A DNA stretch of 64,000 nucleotides from Helicovermis profundi. Its GTDB lineage: Bacteria; Bacillota; Clostridia; Peptostreptococcales; Acidaminobacteraceae. The translations under genes and the position numbers were made by a program. Under the pieces are notes generated by a model. The model had not been told where the DNA came from. It did not search any database and saw only the letters and a list, made by a program, of their open reading frames with translations. Below, one piece after another: positions 63,040 through 64,000 of this stretch; position 1 is the stretch's first letter, and every line of letters starts with the position of its first letter. The stretch lies in contig NZ_AP028654.1 of assembly GCF_033097505.1 (NCBI RefSeq), forward strand, positions 636,001 through 700,000, read 5' to 3'.

Positions 63040-64000
63040 ATGAGAAAAAAAGCAATATACATAGTGTTAATATTAATTAGTTTATTTGCCGTAGGTTATT
63101 CACTTTTTAATAGAGTTGGTATTGAATCATCAGGAAAAAGTGTTGAGATTGACCTTGATTATTATGAAATGAATAAGCTTAGTGAACAGTCAAGTAAACC
63201 AATAGAATACTGGTTTAAAGAATTTAAGAAAATGGGTGTTTATGGAGTAGCACTTGAAGAAGAAAGTATAAATAATTTAGTGAAATATGATAAAAATATT
63301 AATTATATTTTAGCTAATAATGTTATTAAAGATACAAAACGCTATAAAGATTATCCATTAGAATTGAATAATTTAATTGATAGTGGTAAAGTTGATAAAT
63401 ACGATTTAATTGTGAATACTAGTTCAAGTAAGATGAACTCATTTATTATTGAAGGTTTAAAAAATAGATATCCTAAAGATTTTTATAAAACTTTTTATGA
63501 TGGAATATACTATATTGTTTTAGATGGAACTTTTAAAGACGCTGAATATGGAGAAAAGAAAGTTTATTTAGATTACGAGGGAAAAAGAATTGGGAATCCT
63601 TTAGAACTTGTGTCTTCTAAACTTACTGAGATAGGTATAGGCTTTGATAAAGATAAAATTGATAAAATTCAGTCTTCTGGACTTAAAGTGATATCAAGAC
63701 CAATTAATTATACAAGATATCCGAGTAAACTAATTGATGCATATAAAAACGAAATTGATAAGTATGATATTAATCCTGGGAATTTAATATTTGCTGGTTC
63801 AAGTGTTTTGGGATACAGTAAGTCTTCAAAAAATGATACTGAACTAATTGAATTTATGGATAAATATAAAATTCATCCTGCATTAATTGAAACTTCTGTT
63901 CAAAGGGAAAACATTGAACAAGATGGCATAAATAAATTAGTAAAAGATATGAATTATCAAGCGGTTCGAGTGTTTCCTATTTTAAATTATATTCAGAAAA
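63040..64000 (+). CDS. DUF5693 family membrane protein, N-terminal part
   Basis: The frame is open to the window edge, giving 320 residues. A signal anchor (about 4-22) is followed by VEIDLDYYEMNKLSEQS, FKKMGVYGVALEEESINNL and later KVISRPINYTRYP and LIFAGSSVLGY, matching the start of DUF5693 proteins. These usually have further C-terminal membrane segments and lie near the csaB pyruvyl transferase gene, which would be beyond the window. The only AAAGGAG is at 62994-63000, too far from ATG 63040; a 7-bp hairpin (ACTAAAA 63007-63013, TTTTAGT 63021-63027) lies between. The start is therefore uncertain. Confidence 0.75.
   Translation, partial: MRKKAIYIVLILISLFAVGYSLFNRVGIESSGKSVEIDLDYYEMNKLSEQSSKPIEYWFKEFKKMGVYGVALEEESINNLVKYDKNINYILANNVIKDTKRYKDYPLELNNLIDSGKVDKYDLIVNTSSSKMNSFIIEGLKNRYPKDFYKTFYDGIYYIVLDGTFKDAEYGEKKVYLDYEGKRIGNPLELVSSKLTEIGIGFDKDKIDKIQSSGLKVISRPINYTRYPSKLIDAYKNEIDKYDINPGNLIFAGSSVLGYSKSSKNDTELIEFMDKYKIHPALIETSVQRENIEQDGINKLVKDMNYQAVRVFPILNYIQK

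Noticed and set aside
1-64000. tRNA, rRNA or replication origin
   Set aside because: No tRNA-like cloverleaf with a T-loop GTTCRA and acceptor stem, no rRNA sequence and no cluster of DnaA-type boxes was noticed while reading.

Overview
The window is AT-rich (very low GC by eye), densely packed and rich in Shine-Dalgarno sites of the GGAGG type. Its gene content (AddAB, AcpS-NnrD-Alr-MazEF order, lysine riboswitch, NuoE/NuoF-like soluble electron-bifurcating proteins, DUF5693) suggests an anaerobic low-GC member of the Bacillota, most likely Clostridia or Tissierellia. Species cannot be told from the sequence.

Layout. 1-9833: recombination and repair operon addB(partial)-addA-sbcD-sbcC. 9871-10653: cysQ. 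10755-14894: a membrane-lipid or glycolipid module made of a YbhN/MprF-type membrane protein, a GT4 glycosyltransferase fused to a phosphoesterase fold that has lost its metal ligands, and a DUF374 acyltransferase-like protein. 15084-21640: a scarred accessory island bounded by two decayed copies of the same insertion sequence. It holds a Crp/Fnr regulator, a DUF4386 membrane protein, a 745-bp direct duplication of their junction, a 12-codon stub of an SDR gene, a serine hydrolase and an IS1380-type remnant. 21654-29491: msrAB, a small membrane protein, an AAA ATPase with a C-terminal nuclease-like domain, psuK-psuG (pseudouridine catabolism), a probable C-rich-loop small RNA, and transketolase. 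29724-31482: an Rpn/PD-(D/E)XK family gene, a cluster of nested hairpins, and a complete lysine riboswitch on the minus strand with no gene behind it.

31984-37560: a three-gene operon for a soluble flavin/iron-sulfur complex (NuoE-like, NuoF-like, and a ferredoxin-GltD-NuoG/FdhA fusion) that best fits an electron-bifurcating NADH/ferredoxin/NADP oxidoreductase of the Stn kind. 37832-41769: two tandem X-Pro aminopeptidase paralogues, each preceded by a 133-bp structured repeat. This repeat occurs five times between 37.7 and 46.6 kb, always after TTTA, and once inside the loop of a terminator. 42018-43976: hflK-hflC (minus). 44281-46308: a Cache-domain sensor kinase. 46592-48635: pncA-pncB for NAD salvage (minus). 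48774-50315: a lipoprotein with a transglutaminase-like triad (minus).

50578-54493: acpS-nnrD-alr-mazE-mazF, the order also found in Bacillus. 54576-60821: a NarL/DesK-type two-component system followed by a lipoprotein and a three-gene ABC-2 exporter. 60963-61469: a conserved exported protein. 61594-62772: an intact IS110-family transposase with a structured leader that may encode a bridge RNA. 63040-64000: the beginning of a DUF5693 membrane protein, cut by the window edge.

The most interesting items are the orphan lysine riboswitch, the TTTA-flanked structured repeat family, the pseudo-phosphoesterase/GT4 fusion, the bifurcating oxidoreductase fusion, the candidate C-rich small RNA and the IS110 leader RNA. 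All functional calls rest on motif recognition by eye; no database search was run.
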